A stretch of 47,637 bases of DNA from Luteitalea sp. GTDB lineage: Bacteria; Acidobacteriota; Vicinamibacteria; Vicinamibacterales; Vicinamibacteraceae. The notes beneath the pieces were generated by a model. The model was given only the letters and a program-made list of their open reading frames with translations. It was not told the origin of the DNA and did no database searches. How positions within the stretch are numbered: position 1 is the stretch's first letter; each line of letters starts with the position of its first letter. Shown in pieces: positions 34,558-41,994 of the stretch. The position numbers were made by a program, and so were the translations under genes. The stretch is from NCBI GenBank assembly GCA_009377605.1, contig WHTT01000017.1:1-47637 (forward strand), given 5' to 3'.

Positions 34558-36090
34558 TCAGGACGCGTGGAGGCTCTGGAAGAGCTCCAGGAGCGCCTTG
34601 ACGATCTTCGGAGACGCTTCGGCCTCGAGATAGCTCGATTTCGCTCGCCAGGTCTCGTATCCGCCGAGCTCGTGATGCTCCGGCGTCGGCAGATACCCGT
34701 TGTAGCCATTGGCGAGGGAGGTCGTGAACGTGTGCGTGAACGGACTCTTCTGCTTCAGCTCCAGCCCGATCTCGACGAAAACCTCGCACGGGATGGCGCC
34801 GATCACGAGAGAGCCGATGCGCAGCGCCTGGAGGATCACGGGCACGCGCGCGGGATACTCGCTCAGGAACAGCGTCTCGCGGGCGTAGATCTCCTCGCGC
34901 GTTTGCATGTTCGGCCCATCGGCCTGCGAGACGATCCGACGGGCGCGGTCGAGATCCTCGGCGCTCGGCATGCGAACCCCCAGGGTCAACTCAGTCGTGC
35001 GGGCGTCCAAGCCGACGCCCCGCTCGTACTGGAGCGTCTTGTAGACCCGCATCGCCTCGTCTGCGACGTCGTGCGCAACGCGCTGCATCTGAACGTAGGG
35101 CGCGTCCGACGGTCGCGCCTGGCGAAAGTTGATGTTGTTGATGTTTCCGCTCGTCCCGTTCGACAGAGCGGCGACGAACGGAGGGGGCCCCGGCGTGCCG
35201 TCGCGTCGCTTCGGCGCACTGGGTCGAAGCCGCTCTTCCATCCGGCGGGCGAACATGCCGAAGTAGTCGGCGGAGGCGTGACCTTCTCCCGTGCCTCCCA
35301 CGTAGTGCAGCGAGTAGTTCGCAAAAAGCGCGATGGGGCGGCCGCCCAGGGCACGCACTGAGATGATGGTCAGATCAGGATCGGTGGGACCGGCCGGCTC
35401 CACGAGATCCGGGCTCCCCACGGGCGGGTTCATCTGGACGAGGTCCTGCTCCCCGAACGGATTCGGCGGGATGGTGCCGGGGCGCATCTTCCACCGGCGG
35501 TTGAACACCTGATCCGGCACGCGCCCCACGCCCCACGCGATCTCGGCGGGCTCCACGTTGTTGACGGCCCGCCGCACCGCGTCCGCGATGCGGACGGTCA
35601 GGAGCTCGAGGTACTTCCGGTCCGGATCACTCTGGAACACCGGGCCCGCCGTCGGCGCCGAGTGCGTATGCGTCGCCGATGTCAGCATGTTCGCCACGGG
35701 AATCCCCGTGGAGGCGTGGACGAGCCGCTTCGCTTCGTCGAACACCGGCCGGGGGATCATGCAACTGTCGACCACGACGATCGCGAGGCGGGTCGCGCCA
35801 TCGTCCAGCACGAGCGCCCTGGCATGGAGCTCGTCGTGGACGTGCTCGACCTTGCGATCCTGCATGCTGCCGTTGATCGACAGCCCGAGCCAAGGCGTGA
35901 CGTTGCTCGTGGCGGCCCCCGCGCGCAAGCTGCCCGATGCTTGCGCCGCGCCGCGCGCGTCGGACGGGACCGCGGCGATCAGGAGACACAGCGACAGCAC
36001 AAAACCTGTTCGCTGCGCACGGTCGCAGCACACGCGAGACGCTCGCCGAAGCATATTTCCCGGCCCGATCTGCTTTGATTCAGCTGCCAT
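34558..36090 (-). CDS. Neutral ceramidase-like exported protein, copy 2
   Basis: A 510-residue protein with an N-terminal signal (TGFVLSLCLLIAAVPSDARG, cleavage near residue 50) and the same layout as copy 1: LRAGAATSNVTPWLGLSING, the TSATHTHSAPTAG His motif, NYSLHYVGGTGEGHASADYF, SNGTSGNINNINF and EVFVEIGLELKQKSPFTHTF, and HHELGGYETW near the end. It is divergent from the LacI regulator gene and convergent with the cytochrome gene. A promoter with TTGACC/TATTAA lies upstream, with a 7-bp GCACGGC/GCCGTGC stem-loop (36124-36141) in the leader. Start could be the ATG at 36090 or MLRRASR 12 codons later. Probably a periplasmic amidase. Confidence 0.86.
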   Translation of the reverse strand: MAAESKQIGPGNMLRRASRVCCDRAQRTGFVLSLCLLIAAVPSDARGAAQASGSLRAGAATSNVTPWLGLSINGSMQDRKVEHVHDELHARALVLDDGATRLAIVVVDSCMIPRPVFDEAKRLVHASTGIPVANMLTSATHTHSAPTAGPVFQSDPDRKYLELLTVRIADAVRRAVNNVEPAEIAWGVGRVPDQVFNRRWKMRPGTIPPNPFGEQDLVQMNPPVGSPDLVEPAGPTDPDLTIISVRALGGRPIALFANYSLHYVGGTGEGHASADYFGMFARRMEERLRPSAPKRRDGTPGPPPFVAALSNGTSGNINNINFRQARPSDAPYVQMQRVAHDVADEAMRVYKTLQYERGVGLDARTTELTLGVRMPSAEDLDRARRIVSQADGPNMQTREEIYARETLFLSEYPARVPVILQALRIGSLVIGAIPCEVFVEIGLELKQKSPFTHTFTTSLANGYNGYLPTPEHHELGGYETWRAKSSYLEAEASPKIVKALLELFQSLHAS

Positions 36091-36123
36091 TTCTCGACCT
36101 CGACTCTCGAAAGAACGGTTTGT

Positions 36124-36195
36124 GCACGGCGAGTGCCGTGCGGATGTATACTCGCACTGAATGCTTTTAATATATCAGCTTAGGCCCCAGGTCAA
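36124..36195 (-). promoter_or_regulatory. Promoter and leader stem-loop of ceramidase-like copy 2
   Basis: On the minus strand TTGACC (36195-36190), 17-bp spacer and TATTAA (36172-36167) form a good sigma-70-type promoter about 75 bp before the gene. The leader contains GCACGGC GAGT GCCGTGC (36141-36124), a perfect 7-bp stem with a 4-nt loop that could be an operator or RNA hairpin. Confidence 0.55.
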
Positions 36196-36269
36196 CACGT
36201 GGTCTCGGCGGTCGCCGGCCCCGGAGTGCCCCTCTGGTCCCCTGGCCGTCGCGCGACCACCGGTTAGAA

Positions 36270-36281
36270 TGAAACGTGACA
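36270..36281 (+). promoter_or_regulatory. Candidate LacI-family operator at the regulator's own promoter
   Basis: TGAAACGTGACA is a LacI-family-like palindrome (10 of 12 positions fit TGAAACGTTTCA). It abuts a TAGAAT sequence (36265-36270) that could be the -10 box and lies 18 bp before the ATG at 36300, so binding would repress the regulator gene. A related, more symmetric site precedes the NagB-like gene. Confidence 0.45.
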
Positions 36282-36299
36282 GTGATAGCGGCTTTCGAT

Positions 36300-37340
36300 A
36301 TGGCAATGGTAACCATCAAAGACGTGGCACGGGAAAGTGGGTTCGCTCCAACGACGGTTTCCATCGTCTTGAATGACGCACCGCTTGCGCAATACATTCC
36401 TGCGCGAACGAAGAACCTGATCAAGAGCGCTGCAGAGAAGCTCAATTACCATCCCAATCCGTATGCGCGCTCTCTCCGAAGCAATCGCAGTCATACGATC
36501 GGGGTGATGGTCTTCGATATCTCGGACCCGTACTGCGCGAACATCCTCAAGGGGATCGAGGATGGCCTCGACGAATCCCCCTATCTCGTCGTTCTTGCCG
36601 ACACGCAGAACGACAGAAAGCGGTTCGAGCGCGACATCGAGATGCTGCTCGCGCGACGGGTTGAAGGTCTCATTGCGGTCGCCAACTCGCTGTCGCTCGA
36701 GATCGACGTGTTGGCGGTCTTGAGGAAACGGGTGCTTCCGACGGTCATCATTGGCCGCAACTTTCGACAGGATTCGATGAGCACCGTCGTCGTCAACAAC
36801 GAGGCCGGAGGGCGCCTCGCCTTGCAACACCTCCATGAGCTGGGACACCGGGAGATCGCGTTCATCACCGGCCCGAAGATCATCGTCGACAGCGGCGATC
36901 GATGGAACGGTGTGCTCACTTATGCGCAGGAGGTCGGTCTGGCCATCGACCCTGGCCTGGTCATGGAAGTGAAGGAGCCCACGTCCAGTTACGAGAGCGG
37001 TTTCGAGCTCGCGCAAGAGCTCCTGCGCCGCCGCAAGAAGTTCACGGCAGTGCTCGCGTTCGACGATGTCACGGCCTTTGGCGTGATTCGGGCTCTCAAC
37101 AACGCGTCCAGGAGAGTGCCCGAGGACTGTTCTGTCATTGGCTTCGACGACGTGTCGATGGCTGGCTGCTATAATCCTCCGCTTACCACCATCCGCCAGC
37201 CGATGTCCGACTTGGGCTCGGTCGGGGTCAAGCTCCTGGTGGACGCCGTCAAGGCATCACTGGGCAAGACACCGTTCACGCCCGAGTCCATCAAGGTGGA
37301 GCCCGAGCTTGTCGTCCGGGAATCTACCCGCCATCCATAG
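36300..37340 (+). CDS. LacI family transcriptional regulator
   Basis: A 346-residue regulator. The N-terminal helix-turn-helix is textbook (VTIKDVARESGFAPTTVSIV, then LNDAP), followed by the hinge (NPYARSLRSNRSHTIGVMVF) and a periplasmic-binding-protein-like sugar domain (DISDPYCANILKGIEDG, VIIGRN, VTAFGVIRALNNASRRVPED, DVSMAGCYNPPLTTIRQP). I start at the ATG at 36300 (MAMVTIKD); MVTIKD at 36306 is also possible. The gene precedes the NagB/PIG-L/aldolase/kinase cluster on the same strand and is divergent from ceramidase-like copy 2, so it is a good candidate regulator for the island. Inducer unknown; a sugar or sugar phosphate is expected. Confidence 0.93.
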   Translation: MAMVTIKDVARESGFAPTTVSIVLNDAPLAQYIPARTKNLIKSAAEKLNYHPNPYARSLRSNRSHTIGVMVFDISDPYCANILKGIEDGLDESPYLVVLADTQNDRKRFERDIEMLLARRVEGLIAVANSLSLEIDVLAVLRKRVLPTVIIGRNFRQDSMSTVVVNNEAGGRLALQHLHELGHREIAFITGPKIIVDSGDRWNGVLTYAQEVGLAIDPGLVMEVKEPTSSYESGFELAQELLRRRKKFTAVLAFDDVTAFGVIRALNNASRRVPEDCSVIGFDDVSMAGCYNPPLTTIRQPMSDLGSVGVKLLVDAVKASLGKTPFTPESIKVEPELVVRESTRHP

Positions 37341-37385
37341 TCCACCCTTCGCATCCCACGCCGGCAAATCGCACCGAAATCTATC

Positions 37386-37434
37386 TTGACACGGGCAAAC
37401 CACGTGTATAGCCTGGATTTAATGAAACCTTTCA
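37386..37434 (+). promoter_or_regulatory. Promoter with downstream LacI-type operator for the sugar cluster
   Basis: TTGACA (37386-37391), 15-bp spacer and TATAGC (37407-37412) are followed by the near-palindrome TGAAACCTTTCA (37423-37434; arms TGAAA/TTTCA). An operator just downstream of the -10 box is a classical repression position. The site resembles the one before the LacI gene at 36270. The CACGAAG element lies between this promoter and the NagB-like start at 37633, leaving a leader of about 200 nt. Confidence 0.55.
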
Positions 37435-37454
37435 GGCCTTCCAGATACTTCGAC

Positions 37455-37612
37455 CACCAAGGACACGAAGGTCTTCACCACGAACACGAAGGACACGAAG
37501 AAAGGAAGGACACGAAGAAGAATTCAAGTGGTTTTCTTCGTGCTCTTCTTTCTTCGTGCTCTTCGTGCTCTTCGTCGTGAAATTCTTCGTGTTCTTCGTG
37601 GTTTGGTCACCA
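37455..37612. repeat. CACGAAG inverted-repeat element (copy 2, imperfect)
   Basis: A left part rich in CACGAAG (CCAAGGACACGAAGGTCTTC, ACCACGAACACGAAGGACAC) and a right part rich in CTTCGTG (CTTCGTGCTCTTCGTCGTGA, TTCTTCGTGTTCTTCGTGGT) can pair over most of their length with several mismatches and indels. It resembles the perfect copy at 34401-34530 but has diverged. It falls within the leader region of the NagB-like gene. Confidence 0.85.
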
Positions 37613-37632
37613 AATTCAGGGGCCATAGCGTA

Positions 37633-38559
37633 ATGAGACCTCCAAGCAAAATCGCGCGGGGCTGGTGGGACTACACGACGCTTGACGAGGCTGTCTTGAA
37701 GGAAGCCGCGCACCTCACTCCGGAGCGGTTGGCCGGCCTGGCACGCGAGGGATTTCAGATCCGGTTCTACGACACCCTCGAAGACTTCTATCTCGCGGAA
37801 GCGCTCGAGTACATCTCGGCCTGGTCGCGCTCGACGGCCGACAATCCCGTGGGCATCTGTGGTCCGATCGGACCGACCGAGCAGCTCCCGCTCGTCGCAC
37901 GCCTGGTCAACGAGCTGGGGCTCAGCCTGCGAGACGCGCACTTCTGGGCCATGGACGAATGGGCGATCGACGGGAAGGTCGTGCCATCGTCGCACCCGCT
38001 TTCCTTCGCGCGGACCAATTTGGAGCTCTGCTTCAATCGGATCGACAAGCGGCTCGCCATGCCAGCGGAGAACATCCATTTCCCCACCTGTCAGTCTGCC
38101 GACTACCGTCGGAGCTTCGACCACATCCACTGCGCCGTGATGCAGGGCGGGCAGGGGGAAGTGAAGCACTGGGCCTTCAACGATCCGTTGCCCCGCACCG
38201 GCCGATATCAGGACGAGCCGCCGTCGCCCGAGGAGTATCTCGCGCTCTCGACCCGCGTCGTCGACCTCCATCCCCTCACGCTCCTTCAGAACGCACGGAC
38301 GTCGGGCAACGGCAATTTGTGGCTGGTTCCGCAACAGGCGGTGACCGTCGGCCCGGTGGAAACATGGAAAGCGGAGAAGGTGTCCATCTGGCATGCCGGC
38401 ACTCATGACAATCCCTTCGGGCTCCGCCTGACGACGTTGATGATCGCAGAGAGGATCGTGGACACCTCCGTTCCCATGTCCCTGCTGGCGCGCCACCCCA
38501 ACGTGTGCTTCCACTTCTACCGCGGCGGCCTTGGCAGCACTGCTGTCGAGCTGCATTAG
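37633..38559 (+). CDS. NagB-like glucosamine-6-phosphate deaminase/isomerase homologue
   Basis: A 308-residue cytosolic sugar-phosphate isomerase-fold protein. The ATG at 37633 is chosen because the open frame upstream comes from the CACGAAG repeat. NagB landmarks: the phosphate loop [31 protein letters not shown] (MDEW at 107-110, equivalent to the catalytic Asp72 region), [10 protein letters not shown], and [14 protein letters not shown] (172-185). In that last motif E. coli NagB has DGH...NE; here the position of Asp141 is Val177 and Glu148 is Asp184, while His143 is kept (His179). Substrate or chemistry may therefore differ from glucosamine-6-phosphate deamination. It is the first enzyme gene after the LacI regulator and 65 bp before the PIG-L deacetylase gene. 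Confidence 0.8.
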   Translation: MRPPSKIARGWWDYTTLDEAVLKEAAHLTPERLAGLAREGFQIRFYDTLEDFYLAEALEYISAWSRSTADNPVGICGPIGPTEQLPLVARLVNELGLSLRDAHFWAMDEWAIDGKVVPSSHPLSFARTNLELCFNRIDKRLAMPAENIHFPTCQSADYRRSFDHIHCAVMQGGQGEVKHWAFNDPLPRTGRYQDEPPSPEEYLALSTRVVDLHPLTLLQNARTSGNGNLWLVPQQAVTVGPVETWKAEKVSIWHAGTHDNPFGLRLTTLMIAERIVDTSVPMSLLARHPNVCFHFYRGGLGSTAVELH

Positions 38560-38624
38560 GATTTGTTTGCGAGGAACCAGTGACCATGTGCGACATGGCG
38601 TGGCCACCTCTGATGTGAAAGCCG

Positions 38625-39455
38625 ATGTCCGAGACGCCCCCTCGCGTGCTCGTTGTCATGGCACATCCCGACGATGCCGAGATTCTGGTCGGCGCAACAT
38701 TGCTGCACCTGGCCGCCGAGGGCTGGAAGACTGGTATCGTCACCATGACCGCCGGTGACTGCGGCTCCAACGAGACGCGAACCAAGGAAGAGATTTCCCG
38801 CATCCGGTATGCCGAAGCAAAGGCGGCAGCTGATTCCATCGGTGCGTGGTACGCGTGCGCCGGCGCGATCGACATCGAAGTGTTCGCCGACAGAGACCGC
38901 GTCCGCAGCATCGTGGAGCTGCTCCGGACGTTCGTGCCGGACGTCGTGATCACGCATTCACCGGCGGACTACATGCTGGATCACGAAGAAACCGCCCGCG
39001 TCGTCCGCGCCGCCGTGTTCGCGGCTGCGATGCCCCTGTACCAGACGAGAGGCGTGCCGCCAGCACCGGCGGTCCCTGCGACGCCCGCTCTTTATTACGC
39101 CGATCCCGTGGAGGGCACGGATTCGCTGGGCGAGCGCATCCTCCCCCACTTCTACGTCGACGTCAGTGATCGGATGGACGCTAAGCGTCGGCTGTTGAGC
39201 CACCATGCGTCGCAGCGAGAGTGGCTGCGCGATCATCACGGCGTGGACGAGTATCTGGTGCGCATGACCGAGTGGGCGGCCCGTTACGGTCAGGAGTGCG
39301 GCGTCGCGCATGCCGAGGGCTTCCGCCAGCACCTTGGCCATGGCTATCCCCATGGGCCGCGGCTGCAGGACGCGCTCAAGCCTCATGTACGCACCCGGCA
39401 ACGTCCAGCAGTTAAACAGGGTGACGCAAATCATGGCGCAGAACGAGGGGGCTGA
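38625..39455 (+). CDS. PIG-L family deacetylase
   Basis: A 276-residue zinc-dependent N-deacetylase of the PIG-L/BshB/MshB family. The metal motif AHPDDAE is at 13-19, and the third ligand is in [17 protein letters not shown]. Relatives remove acetyl from N-acetylglucosamine groups of small glycosides or glycolipids. There is no signal peptide. The C-terminal 20 or so residues (from about PHVRTRQR) look unlike the family, and the stop codon TGA lies inside the loop of a REP-like hairpin (39444-39465), so the natural tail may have been replaced. Next to a NagB-like gene, the pair suggests breakdown of an N-acetylated amino sugar. Confidence 0.88.
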   Translation: MSETPPRVLVVMAHPDDAEILVGATLLHLAAEGWKTGIVTMTAGDCGSNETRTKEEISRIRYAEAKAAADSIGAWYACAGAIDIEVFADRDRVRSIVELLRTFVPDVVITHSPADYMLDHEETARVVRAAVFAAAMPLYQTRGVPPAPAVPATPALYYADPVEGTDSLGERILPHFYVDVSDRMDAKRRLLSHHASQREWLRDHHGVDEYLVRMTEWAARYGQECGVAHAEGFRQHLGHGYPHGPRLQDALKPHVRTRQRPAVKQGDANHGAERGG

Positions 39456-39511
39456 AGACCCCTCGCTACAGAATCTCTGGAGCGTACGTAGCGCGCGGTC
39501 TTTAGACCGCG
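39444..39511. repeat. Two REP-like palindromes
   Basis: CGAGGGG GCTGAAGA CCCCTCG (39444-39465) is followed by CTAC, and CGCGGTCT TT AGACCGCG (39494-39511) is preceded by GTAGCG. Both resemble the elements at 31245-31297 and 39972-39995 in having a GC stem, a short TGAAG- or TTTAG-like centre and a flanking GCTAC/GTAGC. Confidence 0.7.
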
Positions 39512-39552
39512 TATAGATGATTCCGATCGGCGGTTGTGCAGCAGGCAGCGAT

Positions 39553-39873
39553 ATGAAGAAGCTTTGGATCGCCATCATCCTTGCGGCGTTCACGCTGGGC
39601 GACGAGGTCGCCTTCGTCGGGTTTCCCGGCGATGCGTTCGTCGAGCTCGGCCTGAGCATCAAGACGGGATCGCCGTTCCCCTTCATGATCGTGAGCGAGC
39701 AGTCCGGGAACGGAGCCATCAGCTACGTGCCAAACCTCAAGGCTTTCTGGGAAGGGGGCTACGAGGTGACGAGCGCCCGGTTCCTTCCAGGCGGAGGGGA
39801 GCGGCTGGTGGAGGCGGTCCAGCAGCTGCTGATCGCGCTCTATCCTCACAAGCCGGTGGCGCCCGTGCAGTGA
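39553..39873 (+). pseudogene. C-terminal remnant of a ceramidase-like gene (copy 3)
   Basis: An open frame of 106 codons from ATG 39553. After a hydrophobic start (MKKLWIAIILAAFTLGDEVA) it encodes FVGFPGDAFVELGLSIKTGS, PFPFMIVSEQSGNGAISYVP and FWEGGYEVTSARF, which correspond to the last about 100 residues of the ceramidase-like proteins at 29718 and 34558. The whole catalytic domain, including THTH and SNGTSGN, is missing, so this cannot be an amidase. Whether the remaining piece is translated is unclear: the N-terminus mimics a signal peptide, but it more likely derives from an internal strand. REP-like palindromes flank it on both sides. Confidence 0.6.
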
Positions 39874-39971
39874 CGGCCTCGCTGCGCCCGCCAATGGCGG
39901 CATTGACTCGGTCGACGGGCAGCCGGCTCGGCAGCCGTCGATCGCGTTCGCACGACATCGATTCTTCGAAG

Positions 39972-39995
39972 GCAGGCCTGAAGGCCTGCGCTACG
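39972..39995. repeat. REP-like palindrome before the aldolase gene
   Basis: GCAGGCCT GA AGGCCTGC (39972-39989), a perfect 8-bp stem followed by GCTACGTA. It ends about 20 bp before the aldolase ATG. Same family as the other GCTAC-flanked palindromes in the window. Confidence 0.7.
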
Positions 39996-40012
39996 TAAAC
40001 GAAAGTGAGACT

Positions 40013-40852
40013 ATGCAACCGTTACCGCGACTTCATCGTTTGTTCGGCGCCGACCGTAAGTGCTTCGACGTCGCTATCGATCACGGCTTCTTCAACGAGC
40101 GCTCGTTCCTCGGCGGCATCGAGAACATCTCACGGGCAATCGACACCGTCGTCGAGGCATCGCCCGACGCGATTCAGTTGAGCCCCGGCCAGGCGATGCA
40201 CCTGCAGTCCCGGCCCGGCCCCGTGAAGCCGGCGCTGGTGATGCGCACCGACGCGGCCAACGTCTACGGGTCGAAGCTCCCGCGCACGCTGTTCAGCTAT
40301 CTCATCGAGGATGCGGTCGAGCGGGCGGTTCGCCTCGACGCTGCCTGCGTCGTGGTCAATCTGCTCCTCCTTCCCGACCAGCCGGAGCTCCACCGCCAGT
40401 CGGTGGAGAACGTCAGCCGTTTGAAGCCGCGGTGCGAAGCGCTGGGAATGCCGCTCATGGTGGAGCCGCTCGTGATGCAGCCCAACGAGGTCAAGGGTGG
40501 ATACATGGTCGACGGCACCCTCGACAAGATCCTCCCCCTCGTGCGTCAGGCCGTGGAGCTCGGCGCCGACGTGATCAAGGCAGACCCTTGCGACGACGTC
40601 TCCAGGTATCACGAAGTCATCGAGATTGCCGGCGGCGTGCCGGTGCTGGTGAGGGGCGGCGGCAAGGCGCCGGAAGAAGAGCTCCTCGAGCGGACCTTCG
40701 CCGTGATGCAACAGGGCGCGTCTGGCATTGTCTACGGCCGCAACATCATCCAGCACGCACAACCCACGCGCATGACCAAGGCGTTGATGGCCATCGTCCA
40801 CGATGCGGCCACACCAGCCCAGGCCGTGAAGCTCCTCAGGGATGCTCGATGA
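40013..40852 (+). CDS. Class I aldolase, FbaB/LsrF (DeoC superfamily) type
   Basis: A 279-residue TIM-barrel Schiff-base aldolase. Landmarks: DVAIDHGFF (19-27), the Schiff-base lysine Lys189 in GADVIKADPCDD, the phosphate-binding loop VLVRGGGKA (211-219) and GIVYGRNIIQH (238-248). LsrF and FbaB cleave or thiolyse phosphorylated ketoses; here it could split a phosphorylated keto-sugar made by the neighbouring kinase and dehydrogenases. A GAAAGTGAG sequence precedes the ATG. Its stop overlaps the start of the next Gfo/Idh/MocA gene (ATGA), so translation is coupled. The exact substrate is not readable. Confidence 0.85.
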   Translation: MQPLPRLHRLFGADRKCFDVAIDHGFFNERSFLGGIENISRAIDTVVEASPDAIQLSPGQAMHLQSRPGPVKPALVMRTDAANVYGSKLPRTLFSYLIEDAVERAVRLDAACVVVNLLLLPDQPELHRQSVENVSRLKPRCEALGMPLMVEPLVMQPNEVKGGYMVDGTLDKILPLVRQAVELGADVIKADPCDDVSRYHEVIEIAGGVPVLVRGGGKAPEEELLERTFAVMQQGASGIVYGRNIIQHAQPTRMTKALMAIVHDAATPAQAVKLLRDAR

Positions 40853-41994
40853 GCACGCGAGAGATTCGATTCGGCATCATCGGCGGCGGGATGATGGGGC
40901 GCGAGTTCGCCAGCGCCTCCGCACGGTGGTGCCACTTGCTCGACTTGGACTTCGCGCCGAAGCCCGTCGCGGTGTGCGACACGAGCGCCGCCGCCCTCGA
41001 CTGGTTCTCGCGAAGCATTCCAGGCATCACTGTGACGAGCAACCACGAGGACCTCCTGGGGCGAAGCGACATCGACGCGATCTACTGCGCCGTTCCCCAC
41101 CACCTCCACGCCGAGCTCTATCAGGCGGTCATCCGCGCGGGGAAGCACCTCCTGGGCGAGAAGCCCTTCGGCATCCATCGCGAAGCGAACCGATCAATTC
41201 TGGAGGCCATCGAGGCGCGCCCCGGCGTCGTCGTGCGCTGCTCGTCCGAGTTTCCCTTCTTTCCCGGCGCCCAGCGGATGCTGCACTTCATCCGCGAGGG
41301 CCGCTTCGGCCGGATCATCGAGGTCGAGGCAGGGTTCCATCACAGCAGCGACCTGGATCCCCACAAGAAGATCAATTGGAAGCGGCGCGTGGCGTACAAC
41401 GGCGAGTACGGCTGCATGGGCGACCTGGGGATGCACGTGCTGCACATCCCGCTGCGCTTCGGATGGCTCCCCGATAGGATCTTCGCCTGCCTCTCGAACA
41501 TCGTGACCTCGCGGCCGGACGAGCAGGGTGAGCAAGCCCCGTGCGAGACGTGGGACAACGCCACCCTCGCCGGCGAAGTGCCGATGGACGGCTATCGCTT
41601 CCCCGTGATCTTGTCGACAAAGCGCATCGCGCCCGGCGAGATGAACACCTGGTTCCTCCGAATCTTCGGGACCCGCTTCTCCGCGGAGTTCAGCACGAAG
41701 CTCCCGAAGCAGATCCGGACGCTCCCCTACGCGTCCGGACAGCCGCAGGCGTGGCACGTCGCCGACGTCGGGTACGAGAGCTGCTATCCCGCGGTGACGG
41801 GAGGCATCTTCGAGTTCGGATTTCCCGATGCGATCCTGCAGATGTGGGCCGCGTTCTGCGACGAGCTGGTGAACGGCCGGGAGCGGATGAAGCAGCCCTT
41901 CTACTGTGTCACACCGGAGGAGACGGCCCTCAGCCATCGCGTGCTGACGTCGGCGCTCGAGTCTCAGCGAAAGGGAACGGCCGTTGACGTCTGA
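40849..41994 (+). CDS. Gfo/Idh/MocA family oxidoreductase (cytosolic)
   Basis: A 381-residue NAD(P)-dependent dehydrogenase. The start ATG 40849 overlaps the aldolase stop. The glycine motif GIIGGGMMG is at about 9-17, and the EKP signature is at 104-106 (GEKPFGIH). The family's usual second half follows (GEYGCMGDLGMHVLHIPLRF, with the conserved Asp and His). There is no signal peptide, unlike the exported member at 251. It overlaps the following kinase gene by 11 bp, so aldolase, dehydrogenase and kinase form a tight operon. It likely oxidises or reduces a ring hydroxyl of the pathway sugar. Confidence 0.88.
   Translation: MSTREIRFGIIGGGMMGREFASASARWCHLLDLDFAPKPVAVCDTSAAALDWFSRSIPGITVTSNHEDLLGRSDIDAIYCAVPHHLHAELYQAVIRAGKHLLGEKPFGIHREANRSILEAIEARPGVVVRCSSEFPFFPGAQRMLHFIREGRFGRIIEVEAGFHHSSDLDPHKKINWKRRVAYNGEYGCMGDLGMHVLHIPLRFGWLPDRIFACLSNIVTSRPDEQGEQAPCETWDNATLAGEVPMDGYRFPVILSTKRIAPGEMNTWFLRIFGTRFSAEFSTKLPKQIRTLPYASGQPQAWHVADVGYESCYPAVTGGIFEFGFPDAILQMWAAFCDELVNGRERMKQPFYCVTPEETALSHRVLTSALESQRKGTAVDV

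Noticed and set aside
37528-37632. N-terminal extension of the NagB-like protein ([14 protein letters not shown]...)
   Set aside because: It is translated from the CACGAAG repeat; family similarity begins after the ATG at 37633.
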